Part shown: positions 11,951 through 22,311 of the stretch, in pieces | Layout: every line of letters begins with the position of its first letter | How positions within the stretch are numbered: the first letter of the stretch is position 1 | Assembly (NCBI RefSeq): GCF_003597395.2 | Contig: NC_133771.1 | Coordinates: forward strand, 57,767,774 to 57,831,773 | DNA: 64,000 nucleotides | DNA from: Chelonoidis abingdonii | Lineage: Eukaryota; Chordata; Testudines; Testudinidae | Reading direction: 5' to 3' | The notes under the pieces: generated by a model | Database searches by the model: none | Seen by the model: only the letters and a program-made list of their open reading frames with translations | Told to the model about the DNA's origin: nothing | Position numbers and translations under genes: made by a program

Positions 11951-12329
11951 GGGACAATTGGAGGCGATCAAGTTCAGTAAAGGAAGGGGGAGTCGCCACC
12001 CTTAAGGGGTGGCAGGGGGAACGCAGGCCCTCCCACTCCACTGCATTCCAGCCCGGGGGCCCTAGTAGCGGCTGTCGCCGCTAAGGTGGTCAGTGGGATC
12101 CGGCCCGAAACACACTGACCGGTGTGAGCGGCAGGGTTCCACCGAAACACACGACCGGAGGGTCAGTGGGGATCCTGGCGATGCACACGACCTTCGGCTC
12201 GGGGCCTTCTGCGGCCTGACTGTCGTCAGCCGCCCCCAGGCTGCTTCAACCTCCCCCTCCCTGCGGTACCTGCCCTCGCCGGCGTCGTCCAGGGGTTCCC
12301 AGATCATGGTTCTTCCGCTGGCTCGGCGG

Positions 12330-12830
12330 GGGGGTCCAGTCCAGTCCTCGGGGTACGGGGTCCAGGAGGTCCGGTCCAGTCTCCGCTCCTCGGGTTCGGG
12401 CGTCCGGTCCAGTCCTCGGGGTACCGGCGGTCCCGAGAGGTCCGGTCCGCGGGTCGTCGTCCTAGCTCCTGGGGTACGCGGTACGGGTCCAGGCGGTCCG
12501 GTTCAGTCCTCAGCGTCCTGGGGTTCGGGCGGTCCGGTTCAGTCCTCGGGGACCGGGGTCAGGCGGTCCGGTCCACTCCTCGGGGTACCAGGGTCCAGGC
12601 GGTCCGGTCCCAGTCCTCAGCGTCCTGGGGTTCGGCGTCCGGTCCACTCCTCGGCGGTTACCGGGTCCAGGCGGTCCGGTCCACTCCTCAGGGTACCGGG
12701 GTCCAGGCGGTCCGGTCCAGTCCTCAGCGTCCTGTGGGTTCGGGCGGTCCGGTCCATCCTCGGGTACCGGGCTCCAGGCGGTCCGGTCCACTCCTCGGGG
12801 TACCGGGTCCAGGCGGTCCATCCAGTCCTC
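12330..12830. repeat. GGTCCGGTCCA minisatellite inside LTR A
   Basis: About a dozen units contain gcggtccggtcca plus ctcctcggggtacc or cctcagcgtcctgg, with small indels between them. Read on the minus strand many units give a peptide of the type YPEEWTGPPGP. Confidence 0.9.
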
Positions 12831-13236
12831 CACAGGGCGAGCGTCCGAAGGCGCGGCCCGCTGCTCTGGGTGCTGGCCCCAGGGAGGGTCAGACCAGGAC
12901 CCCTCCGGATACCGAACGAGGGGTAGCCGGGCCCAGCGGGAGCTCGGGCACCCACGCTGCCTTCTCCGGCGGCCTCCCCTAACTGAGGGCTGGGACCAGG
13001 GTTTTTATACTTCCTGTCCCGCCCCCTGACTTCTGGGGGCGGGAACAGGCCGAGGGGGCCTTGCACTTCCGGCCCGCCCCTTGACTTCCTGGGGGCGGGA
13101 AGGTGGCCGGGCCTCTGCCCGGGGCTGCAGGGTCCCTAGCCTATGCCCAGTCTCAGGCGTGGTGTGCCCCCCTCGCTACAGTGCCCCTTATCAATGACTT
13201 AAATTTAAAATGCAATGGCCTTGTTTCTGTTTCTAG

Positions 13237-13290
13237 GGTGCTCCAGGACCAGATGGGAAGCCAGGACTTCCTGGTCCTCCAGGTGACCCA
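13237..13290 (+). CDS. COL19A1: COL19A1 window exon 10 (54 bp)
   Basis: Acceptor tgtttctag and donor CCA|gtatgt. Translation GAPGPDGKPGLPGPPGDP, nearly identical to human GVPGRDGKPGLPGPPGDP. It is the last collagenous exon before the non-collagenous exons 11-12. Confidence 0.97.
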
Positions 13291-13387
13291 GTATGTATAC
13301 AAGCTATGCTTGACTTACATTGTGTGGATGCAAGTATCTTAAAACAGAAAGACATCAGATGCCTAGTAGGCCTAGCAAATTGTATTC

Positions 13388-13776
13388 CAGGGATCAGCAA
13401 GCTTTGGCCCATGGCCCACCAGGGCCAGCCCCCGCAGCCCCCATTGACCTGCAGAGGCGAACCGCGGCCAGTGGGAGCCGTGATCGGCCAAACCTGTGGA
13501 CACGGCAGGTAAACAAACCGGCCCAGCCAAGAGCGCCACCGGCTTTTTTGCCGGCCTAAGTGGCGGAAGGTCCCGCCCCCGACAGAGGTGGCGGAAGGTC
13601 CCGTCCCCGAAAGACCAACGACGACCGGGGCGGCCGAAGATCTGGCCGCCGAGGTCACTGCCTCCCAAATGTTAGCACCCTAGGCGACCGCCTAGGTCGC
13701 CTCATGGGTTGCACTGGCCCTGGGCTCGGCCCGCCAGGCCCCTGGTGGGCCGCATGCCAAAGGTTGCCGATCCCTG
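13388..13776. mobile_element. Non-autonomous hAT element, composite
   Basis: Termini CAGGGATCAGCAAGC and GGTTGCCGATCCCTG, with an exact 8-bp duplication ttgtattc at 13380-13387 and 13777-13784. The stretch from about 13510 to 13723 resembles the right part of the element at 6238 (gatctggccgcc; ggttgcactggccctg), so one hAT appears nested in another. Confidence 0.92.
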
Positions 13777-13784
13777 TTGTATTC

Positions 13785-15703
13785 AATTGACTGCCTAGTG
13801 ATTTTTTTTATTTAGCTCATTACAATATCATTAATATTATGGTTATATGAGCACTTTCATGATAAATGTCTATTTTCAGGAGGTTATGCTTTAGCTTTAA
13901 TAGTTTGTTCCAGGCTGCAACTTGGCTTACCATGTCTAAGCCCCAGGAGCAGTTCTGTATAAATTTTCAAAGACTGTACTTTGGTTCTTCTTAAATTAGA
14001 AGACCATGGGAAAAATTGCATTGCTCTGACACATTTAAAAAGCTATTATATTATTAATGAAATTTTGAAAGTAATTAGACCATAATGTGAACTAATTTTC
14101 TTGAGTACTAACAAAAGAATTAAATGGCTAAAATGAACAGACACCTGAAACGAGTTTAGATCCTTTAACATGTTCCCCAAAGCTGAAACTTTACAAGCTT
14201 AATTTTGATTTTTAAACAAATGCTGACAGAGGCATCAAAAAGGATAAATAAACCTCTCAGAATTCCTAGAGCAGCTCTTGGGACCTGTTGCTCAGCAAAG
14301 TGAAACCCTTTAGTCATTTGTTAACCTAACTTGTGGTCCTAGAATTATAATGTGATTTGGCCTTTCCTAAGTGGTTTAGGCCAAAGCCTGCTACCATATA
14401 ACCAGATTTTTAAGAAGGCTTAGTTTCAGATAACAGGTGAGATGCAGTGATAACTGCCTAAGTGTAGGAAACTGTTTAAATGCTAAATACCATCTTAGTT
14501 TTTATTTAAGACATGACATATATAAAAAGAAAATAAAAAGACATGGCAATCCCAAACGTCAAGCTCCAGTGCTGGGAAAAACCTCATGGTGTCTTTCAGC
14601 CAAATCGCTGCTGCTTACAAAAGTGTGAGTTCAGCCTCTTCTCTAACGAACAGCCCTCTCGGTGAGTGTTTAAACTCTGCCATGTAGACTAGTCCTTCTC
14701 TAAGAACTTTCCTGGCAGATTTTTCAAGGTTTGTGAAGCCATGCTGAACGTAGTATGTCCTTCTCTACGTTAGCTGTTAAATCATGTTTAGCGGTGGTTC
14801 CACTGCACAGGTTGCTGACATCCGTTGTCAGCAAAGGGCAATTTTCCTAATGTACTGAAGACCAAGGTTTGACACTTTTGCTTTCCTGGTGTGGACAGAA
14901 CCCTTAAAGCTTTACAAATGATAACATTTGAAATTGGTTAAATTGAAGACAAGTACACATCAGGTTTGTCAGTGTATCTAACTGTATATCATAACCAAGG
15001 CTGGGTTTTTTTCCCCAACAATCACAGGAGTAATTTAGCTTGTGATTTTTTTCATGATTTACAAAAATATCCCTACATTTTGACATGTGACGATTCATTT
15101 TTGGAGCTGAGTGGGTAGAGGTAACAGCAACAGCTCAATCTGTTTCATGGACAACTTTGAGAGATACAAAATTAAACCTAGCACTTGGAAAACTAAGGGA
15201 AGACAGGAGGAAAACAGTACTGCTACACGGAAGACCAGATCAAAGAACTATCTGCAAGGGCTTTAATTTTCCAAGGGTGATGATATTTCTCCCTCTTCCT
15301 GCAGACATTAAAAAAGACTTAAACATTTTGAAGGGCTAAGTTGGGTTTCAGAAAAGTGCACTCTGATAGCGGATGTTTCAGGTGTTGACTGTTTTCGTAA
15401 CACAAACACAGTTCTAGCTAGTTCACTACAATAAGGAACAAAGAACTACCTTGGGTAGAAAGCATTGACAACATTTTAAAAATATATTTGAATATTTGAC
15501 TCTTGCACTTTTCATCATGAACACTCTTTATTTTTCCTTAAAAATATCATGATAAAACAGTCTTAATCATGACTTATTTGCATAACTATGTAAATTTTTT
15601 ATACCATTAATACATGTGGAAACCATGGACCAAATATTTAAAGATGCGGGATATATACAGTATATTAAATATTTCTTAAGTGTATGCATGTATTTTATTT
15701 CAG
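13785..15703. other. Intron 10 remainder, no recognised feature
   Basis: AT-rich, no repeat recognised, no coding beyond short chance frames. Confidence 0.5.
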
Positions 15704-15745
15704 ATTGCACTTCCACTATTGGGTGACATGGGTGCTTCATTGAAG
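15704..15745 (+). CDS. COL19A1: COL19A1 window exon 11 (42 bp, non-collagenous)
   Basis: Acceptor ttatttcag and donor AAG|gtagta. Translation IALPLLGDMGASLK against human IALPLLGDIGALLK. This is not Gly-X-Y sequence. It opens a non-collagenous interruption (probably NC4 by family numbering), and it is one of the landmarks that fix the gene as COL19A1. Confidence 0.96.
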
Positions 15746-16029
15746 GTAGTATATTGATACAGGAGGAAGTCTTTCCACTAATATGAGTGGGTTGTTCAAA
15801 GCAAAATAGGCATTGGCATGTTTTCATAAGTCAGCTTTTCCTAAAACCAAGGTTATGTTTTACTATATACTGTAAATCACCAAAGTTAAGGGTGTAAGAC
15901 ATTTCAGAGACAGTAAAAGACCTGTCATGTCTGCCATTGGAAAAATTTGGATCCTGATCCAGATCCTTCCTTTGAGGCCTGGGTCCACCTCTTGCTTTTC
16001 ATTAAACTGCTCAATCCTCTCGTTTGTCT

Positions 16030-16900
16030 AAAAACAAATCTAGTTGTTCTTTGAGTAAGATCCCTATGGACACCCTAGTTTCTTCACTCTAGGTGTTCTT
16101 GCATCCCCTGCACTTTTGATCAGAAGGCTGGTCTACATTGGGGGGGGGGTATCGATCTAAGGTACGCAACTTCAGCTACGTGAATAGCATAGCTGAAGTC
16201 GAAGTATCTTAGATTGATTTACCTTGGGTCCTCACGGTGCAGGATAGACATCCACGACTTCCCGTGTCGACTCGGCTACCGTCACTCGCTCTGGTGGAGT
16301 TCCGGAGTCGACGGGAGTGCATTCGGGGATCGATGTATCGCATCGAGATGAGACGCGATATATTGATCCCTGAAAAATTGATCGCTACCCGCCGATATGG
16401 CGGCTAGTCTGGACGTACCCGGAGATTTCTCATAGAAGTGTCTGTTCAGCCCACAGATGCATGTTACTCAGTCATGTGCTGAGTGCTGGTGTTATATAGC
16501 CATCACGGCGAACTGCTCTCAGTTCCTTCTCAACTGCCTTAGGCTGAAGTGGCCTTAACAATTGTCCATGTTGTTTTACCTCAATGATGTCCCCTTAGCT
16601 CTTTTAGTAGTTAGTTTATTATAATTGTTCTTAGTTGTAGTTAGTACTTTGTAGTAGTTTTAGGTGATGTAATTAAAAAAAAATTTTTTAAAACCTTTTC
16701 CAAAAAATAAGTGTTTGTGTGTACATTACCTGTTGTGTCAGGAGGCAATCCTGGTGAGTGACGGACTCTCCCAGTGCTTTGCTTCGGGGAATCTCATATT
16801 TCCAAAAGTGCAACTTCTGTCTCTCCTCAAAATCCAAAGCCAAGAAACCAGAGGGATCATGCACCAGTTTCTGTTTCATTCACATTTAATATGTTATCAC
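16030..16900 (+). mobile_element. Truncated DIRS retroelement, 5' end (interrupted)
   Basis: The left inverted-repeat-like start tagttgttctttgagtaag resembles the start of the full DIRS at 52.6 kb, and both contain ctcagttccttct. After 16740 one frame gives a gag-like stretch (GESHISK, then NPKPRNQRDHA) comparable to the zinc-finger start of the gag at 53.0 kb. Frame breaks are present and nothing follows after about 16900. It is split by the DNA element at 16127-16420. Confidence 0.6.
16127..16420. mobile_element. Non-autonomous DNA transposon (GGTCTACA...TACCC type)
   Basis: It starts near ggtctacattg and ends ctagtctggacgtaccc, with complementary ends. The interior is full of fold-back pairs (atcgatctaaggtacg against cgaagtatcttagattgat; gagatgagacgcgatata against gatgtatcgcatc). 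The same terminal style is seen at 32396-34542. The target duplication is not clear. Confidence 0.75.
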
Positions 16901-17008
16901 TAAAATTACGCCACTGGAAGATTTAAAATAATGAAACTCCCAGCATCTCCTGACTTCTTGATTTATGAATGTCTCTGTAGAAAGCTTAGTCGCCACAATT
17001 CTATATAG

Positions 17009-17113
17009 TTCCAACAAAATGTTTGTAGCAACTTCCAGGCTGGTGTTCCTGGATTAATAGGCATTAAAGGAGAAAAGGGAGTAGCAGGCTTTCTAACGGG
17101 GATGGTCACAAAG
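17009..17113 (+). CDS. COL19A1: COL19A1 window exon 12 (about 105 bp, eroded splice sites)
   Basis: The reading frame is fixed by QAGVPGLIGIKGEKGVAG, matching human QASVPGLKSNKGEEGGAG. The only phase-0 acceptor that keeps it is ctatatag|TTC, with no pyrimidine tract. The best donor is AAG|gcagga, a GC donor, because ATGGTCACAAAG lines up with human ...MARK at the exon end. ATG|gtcaca at 17104/17105 is the alternative. Human has two cysteines (FCGNC); here only one remains (VCSNF). With the GC donor the exon is 35 residues, as in human. The frame is sure, the two boundaries are not. Confidence 0.75.
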
Positions 17114-17213
17114 GCAGGAAGGCAAGATTATGGGTGTGACTATATATTCTTACGATCCACTGTTTCTTTTGCTAAAGTTACTTCCCATCATTTTATTTTC
17201 CTCTGTTCTCCAG

Positions 17214-17267
17214 GGTGATACTGGGCCAAGAGGTCCTCCAGGAATCCCTGGTAGGGAGGGGCCAAAG
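17214..17267 (+). CDS. COL19A1: COL19A1 window exon 13 (54 bp)
   Basis: Strong acceptor ctgttctccag and donor AAG|gtaagt. Translation GDTGPRGPPGIPGREGPK, one residue different from human GDIGPRGPPGIPGREGPK. Confidence 0.97.
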
Positions 17268-17379
17268 GTAAGTTTATTAAGTAGTGCTTTAGATAACTTT
17301 TTTTTTACTCTTTAAAAATGCAGGGCCAAATCCTGTTTGTCTATCTTATATACTTATAAGGCCCTCACTACTGTAGAAC

Positions 17380-17570
17380 CTTATAATCTTTGGTGTATTA
17401 TTCTCACAACATCCCTATGCTGCAAAGTGCTGTGATTCATTCCCATTTTACCAATGTGGAACTGAGGCACAGAGGACTGAGTGAGTTACCCAAGGCTATG
17501 CAGGAAGTCTGTGATGAAACAAGGAATCTCCCAATTCCTAGGGTAGCACCGCAATCATGGGACCATCCTG
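17380..17570 (-). repeat. MIR SINE, antisense
   Basis: cccattttaccaatgtgga, actgaggcacagagg and acccaaggctatgcagg match the reverse MIR core. It lies in intron 13. Confidence 0.8.
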
Positions 17571-17969
17571 AGTAGTTACAATATTGTTACTCGTGAATAG
17601 TCTCATTGATTTCAGAGGGACATATTCTAAACTTGTATTGAAGTCATTAGGAATTGTGCATTACTGAAGAATTACTAAAGATCACAGGTTTTGACACCTA
17701 AATCCCTTAGAGCAAAATCCAATAATAATAATTTAAAAGTATACATTCTGCTTTGAAAAGAGGTCTAACATAGCCTTCTGTGTAGTGTATGCGCAACGTG
17801 CCTCAGATGGCACGTGATCAGGGTTCATCACTGAATTTGGTTCACTGGTTGAATCATTAGCTTCCCCAGCCCAGGCTATTTACTGATGGGGAGCACAACA
17901 TGAACACTGATCAATGCCCTCAGTGAGCTAGTTGTAGTTTATCAAGCTAACTTTGCACTCAGCCTCAGT

Positions 17970-18055
17970 CTTTTGGGCCAAATTCAAGCACATAAGAAGT
18001 AGGCGTAATGTTTATTGACCTTAGTGGGACCTGTGCCAGGGTGGAATTTGGCTTT
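17970..18055. repeat. Short palindromic repeat (GGGCCAAATTC type)
   Basis: gggccaaattcaagcac at 17976 faces ggtggaatttggct near 18050 in inverted orientation. It has the same layout as the repeat at 3043 but a different sequence. Confidence 0.5.
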
Positions 18056-18161
18056 GTTTTTTTTATGGTCCCTTATTGCTAACCCATAAGCTCCATGTTT
18101 AAAATGAAACACACTACAGTACGTAAGTTTTCATAATAGTTCAAAAGTTATGCCTTTATAG

Positions 18162-18215
18162 GGAAGCAAAGGTGAACGTGGAGTTCCTGGGCTCTCTGGA
18201 GAGAAAGGTGATGAG
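18162..18215 (+). CDS. COL19A1: COL19A1 window exon 14 (54 bp)
   Basis: Acceptor cctttatag and donor GAG|gtaaaa. Translation GSKGERGVPGLSGEKGDE against human GSKGERGYPGIPGEKGDE. Followed by the 6.3-kb intron with three LTRs. Confidence 0.96.
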
Positions 18216-20617
18216 GTAAAATTATTTTAATTTCAATAATCATTATATTACAGTTATTCTTATGTGTACATGAATAGAGGTCCAAATTGAGAATTAAATC
18301 CACATATTATCTAATTCTCTAGAATATATTAAGAAGATATATAAGTGTTAGGAAGGCTGATATTAACAGTTTTTGATTCTGAATTTTCCAGATAATTAAG
18401 TACTGTTACTCAGTTAAGTAAGGCAGTTTTATTGTTCACATCTCTTAATTTAATTACAAATTATTGTATATTTAAATGCTAATATTGAGAAGATAATACA
18501 GGATGGAGCAATAAATGGGTATATGCTGAAAATGTTTGTTCACATTTTATAACAAATTTGCTTTGACTATATTACTGCCCCTTTAATGTTCATTTTCCAA
18601 AAGTATTATAATGAACAAATTTAGTGGCAGGATTATTCATGTCAACAGCAAATATTAAGTGAATGTAGGAAAATATTCAGAGAGATTGAATTTTGAATTT
18701 GAAAATGTGAATATTTTCTCATGATACTGGATTCCTAGGGTTTTGTAAGCCAGTAAGGGTACAGAGAAATACGATGTTAAATGCCAAATATTTGCAATGA
18801 GAGCTCAAGATCAATCTTACGTCAAAAGAATTCACCAAAATTAATCAGCTAATAAATGTGAGTGAATCGTGTGCTCCTTGGAGATAATTTGCCAGATGAA
18901 ATAGGTAAAATCAATCATCCATTACAGATTATTTGCTGAGCTCTATTAAATACCAAAGCACCTAAACTGAAACATGTTAAATATACTACTCTCTTGTAAT
19001 TGTTATTGCTTGGATAGGAGAGAAATCATCTGAAAAATTATGGTCACTAATATTTGGAATTTTGAATGTATTGATGAATTTCTTATGCTTTCTGGGGGTT
19101 TCATGGTACATAGCTAATGTTATTTATGGAGTGAAAGTGAATTTTCAATAAAAATATAGATTGAAAGTGTTTTTCAAACTGAAATTTGTACTCAACACTA
19201 TCCATCACTTCAAGAGCGTGATGCGGTAAAGTGTGTGTCAGATTTTCACCAAAACTGTGATGGAATGATGATGATTTTTTACCTTTGATTTAGTCGATAT
19301 GCTTTCTTTCCTGCACAATTCAAAATAAATCCAGAAAAATGCATATAACAATGACGAACTAAGCAACCAATATAAATGATAAGGGAAAATTCACATGGAA
19401 CATGGAACATCTTATCTTGAGGGTGGTGTAAAGAATCAGAATGAAAGTGTTCCGCATTTGCCCCTGCTTGCCCTAGATCTCAGCAGATTACCAATATATA
19501 CCGGTATATACGGTTTCAGAAATTACCATGTTTTTTCTTCTTTTTTGTATTGATACTATTCAGAGAATCTGCAAGGTTGGTGTTTCTTAAATATTCAAGA
19601 CATCCTGAGATTTAGAAGACATACTTTAAAATAATTACAATAATAAATAAGGCTCTAAAACATTTTATTTAAAAAATAAATGGGACTGTAGTAAAACAGT
19701 AGTGTGGCCTTTCTCTATGTGCACATCTCTGTGCAACGCATGCAGCAGCAACTTGACACACAGAGAACCAATTTTAAACAATTCTGACAGTATCTAACTG
19801 CCAAAAATTGAGACAGATCTTAGAGGCAATTGAGAAGGTAATAACAAAAAGACCAGGTTATAATTTGCACATAGGCTTTTAAAGAGACTCCAGAGTAAAT
19901 TTATTCTAAGTAAATTTTTATTGATTCAATAGGGTGCAATGCTCACTCAGTTAATAATGAAGCTATTCTAATGCTCCTTCACTATTTGGTAAATTCTTAG
20001 GCACTCCAACAGTGTTGGGTAGCTCCAGTGTTTTAGCGGATGCTTTAGGTTACTTCATTGTAACTGGGTGAATGAATGTTACATCCAGGACACTACATAA
20101 TGGAGTTGTTAGTCCAGTAATGGATCTGAAGTTCTCATGGTTTTTATGATTTGGTTTGATTACCAGAGCCACAAAATGGAACAATAGTTTTAGGGTCTTC
20201 TAAAGTTCATTGAAGCCAGTGGAAATACTCTCATAGACATAAATGAGCTTTTGGAACAGGCCCTTAATGATTATACATTTGGAATTACATACTATTTTAT
20301 AATTCATGGAACTACAAACCAAAACTCCATTTATTCAGCTGAATGATCCAGTGCCTCCCTGATTTAATTCAATGATAAACTCTCATTTGCGTTAGTGGGA
20401 GCAGTATCAGGCCCTCTATTACTCACATATTATGCTTATTCCATAACTCAGAATTCTCTTTTCCCTGATCTTTCCTCCACTTCTTTCATATTTCCCAGGA
20501 ATATCTGGTCTCCGAGTTTCACTATACTTTGAGAATTACCAGTTAAGACAATTTAGGTTTTGCAAAGGCCTTTTCATCCTTTCCTGATTTCTCCCTTTTC
20601 TTCTTTAACTCTTCTAC
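18216..20617. other. Intron 14 5' part, no recognised feature
   Basis: AT-rich throughout, with no long frame and no repeat I can name. Confidence 0.55.
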
Positions 20618-20622
20618 TTCCC

Positions 20623-21635
20623 TGTAGTAGAGCGCGACCGGGGCTCAACCCTCCTTCAGGGAGGGGAGGGGAGCCACGCCGGCTCACCACGCTCCGGCCT
20701 CCCGGTTGGACTGAGCAAACCAGGCCACAGTATATAATTGAGTCCAGGCCCTTGGGCAACACACAGTCTGAGCTCAGGCCCTTCAGTAGGGGCTGAGCAA
20801 ACAAGGCAACACACAGTCTGAGCTCAGGCCCTTCAGCAGGGGCTGAGCAGGTAAGGCAACCACTGTAGATGGTCTCCTTAGGCAAAGGGATGGGGGAGTC
20901 TGCCACCCTTAAAGGGGTGGCAGGGGGAACGCAGGCCCTCCCACTCCCCGGGGCCCTAGCAGCGGTCAACACCGCTGATGGTCAGTGGGGATCCTGACCG
21001 AAACACACTGACATGGGTTCAGGCGAGTCTGCAGCCAGACGGAGTCGGCTGCCCCCGGGCCACTTCAACCTCCCCCTCACTGGGTACCTGCCCTTCGCCA
21101 GCATCGTCCGGGGGGTCCCAAACCATGGGTTCCTCAGCAGGCTCAGCAGCGTGAGGTCCAGTCCACTCCTCCAGGTACAGGGGTTTGGGCGGACCGGTCC
21201 ACTCCTCAGGGTACCAGGGTTCGGGCAGTCCGGTCCAGTCCTCAGGGTACCGGGGTTCGGGTGGTCCGGTCCAGTCCTCCACATGCCGAGCGTCAGAGGG
21301 CTCCGCCGGCTGCTCTGGGTGCTGGCCCCACGGGAGGTCAGGCCAGTACCCCTCCGGATACCGGGCGTGGGGTAAGCCGGGCCCAGCGGGAGCTCGGGCC
21401 TCAGCGTCTGCCTTCTCTGGCAGCCTCCTCCTAACTGAGGGCTGGGGCCGGGTTTTTCTACTTCCTGTCCCGCCCCTTGACTTCCTGGGGGCGGGGACAG
21501 GCGGAGGGGGCCTTAGACTTCTGGTCCCACCCCTTGACTTCCGGGGGGCGGGGATAGGCGGCAGGGCCTCCGCCCGGGGCCATAGTTTTCCTGGCCTATT
21601 CCCTTCAGGAGCGTGGGGGGGGGGGCCTCGCTACA
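20623..21635 (-). mobile_element. Solo LTR B (1,013 bp), same family as LTR A
   Basis: TGTAGTAG ... CTCGCTACA with an exact 5-bp duplication ttccc at 20618-20622 and 21636-21640. It shares with LTR A the end segments, the 'ccacccttaaaggggtggca' block, the eptitope-like minisatellite at 21170-21285 and the GC-box region 21465-21590. The TATA position is degenerate (gggtttttctac). It is shorter because it has fewer minisatellite units. Confidence 0.9.
21170..21285 (-). repeat. 36-bp minisatellite in LTR B with an open minus-strand frame
   Basis: About three to four units of ggtccagtcctcagggtacc type. On the minus strand an 87-codon frame (21019-21282) reads YPEDWTGLPEPW, YPEEWTGPPKPL, YLEEWTGP in register. 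The 36-bp period keeps the frame. Expression is unknown. Confidence 0.7.
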
Positions 21636-22039
21636 TTCCCCCTGAATTTTCCCTTCTCTGGGCTCCTTTGCTTTCAGATTTTCTGTGAAGTATCAGGGGA
21701 AAGATTATGATCTGCTGAAAGTCATTTCTCTATTTGTATATGTATATCATTAATGCATATGAAGTTATGAGAATTGTATGATTGCCACTAAGACATGCTA
21801 TAAGTTGGGGAATCAGCCAGATATTAGCTTCCCAGAGGCAACAGGAAGGAAAGTAACCAACACCCAGGTGGAGCGTCAAACAGCCCATCAACAGCCATTG
21901 TCCAGCAAGGGAGCTACAATACAGTGACTCACCTGCTTGAGGTCATACCAGGGGAATTGCTAAACCTTCCTTAGAGACTCAGTAATGCCCACTAGACATG
22001 CCTGGGCTTGTGTGTTCCCCAAGCAAATGGGACTTAGGG

Positions 22040-22046
22040 TATAAAA
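22040..22046 (+). promoter_or_regulatory. TATA box of LTR C
   Basis: ggTATAAAAc, 260 bp upstream of AATAAA in the same LTR. In the sense direction of COL19A1. Confidence 0.5.
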
Positions 22047-22305
22047 CAGAACACAGAAGGCTCATGCTTCGTCTTTCTCCTGCCCCCACCTATGCTGCAA
22101 GAAACCAAGACACTCAGAAGAAGACTGAAGACTCCAACAGAGGAGGTTTAAGGTCCAGGTTTAAGGGATAAACCTGTATATTAAGGATGCAGTATCCAGT
22201 GGCTTGAGAATTTAGACTACATGCTTGTTTTATTTTTTTTTTTGGTAACTAACTCTGACTTTTTGCCTATCACTTACAATCACTTAAAATCTATCCTTTG
22301 TAGTC

Positions 22306-22311
22306 AATAAA
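22306..22311 (+). terminator. Polyadenylation signal AATAAA of LTR C
   Basis: gtcAATAAAtgtgttt, followed by a T/G-rich stretch. It is in the sense direction inside intron 14. Confidence 0.45.

Larger units (their letters stand above)
11592..13180 (-). mobile_element. Solo LTR A (1,589 bp, GC-rich, antisense), fills intron 9
   Basis: Bounded by TGTAACGG and CTCGCTACA with an exact 5-bp duplication gtgcc at 11587-11591 and 13181-13185, so it is a solo LTR of a retrovirus- or Ty3-like element. On the minus strand a U3-like start (TGTAGCGAGG) is followed by GC boxes and TATAAAAA (complement of 13002-13009), which gives the orientation. Downstream come a 36-bp-type minisatellite (about 12330-12830) and about six 40-50-bp repeats (11690-11950). 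It is homologous to LTR B at 20623. No internal viral genes are present. Confidence 0.9.

Noticed and set aside
12330..12830. CRISPR-like or satellite array
   Set aside because: Units are adjacent, imperfect and confined to an LTR in a vertebrate intron, with no constant repeat/unique spacer pattern.
11592..13180. GC- and CpG-rich block as a CpG-island promoter or a separate gene (277- and 149-codon frames)
   Set aside because: It has LTR ends, an exact 5-bp duplication and a homologous copy at 20623. The long frames come from the minisatellite.
17105..17113. ATG|gtcaca as the exon 12 donor
   Set aside because: It keeps phase but drops the segment matching the human exon end (MARK/MVTK). 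Kept only as an alternative.
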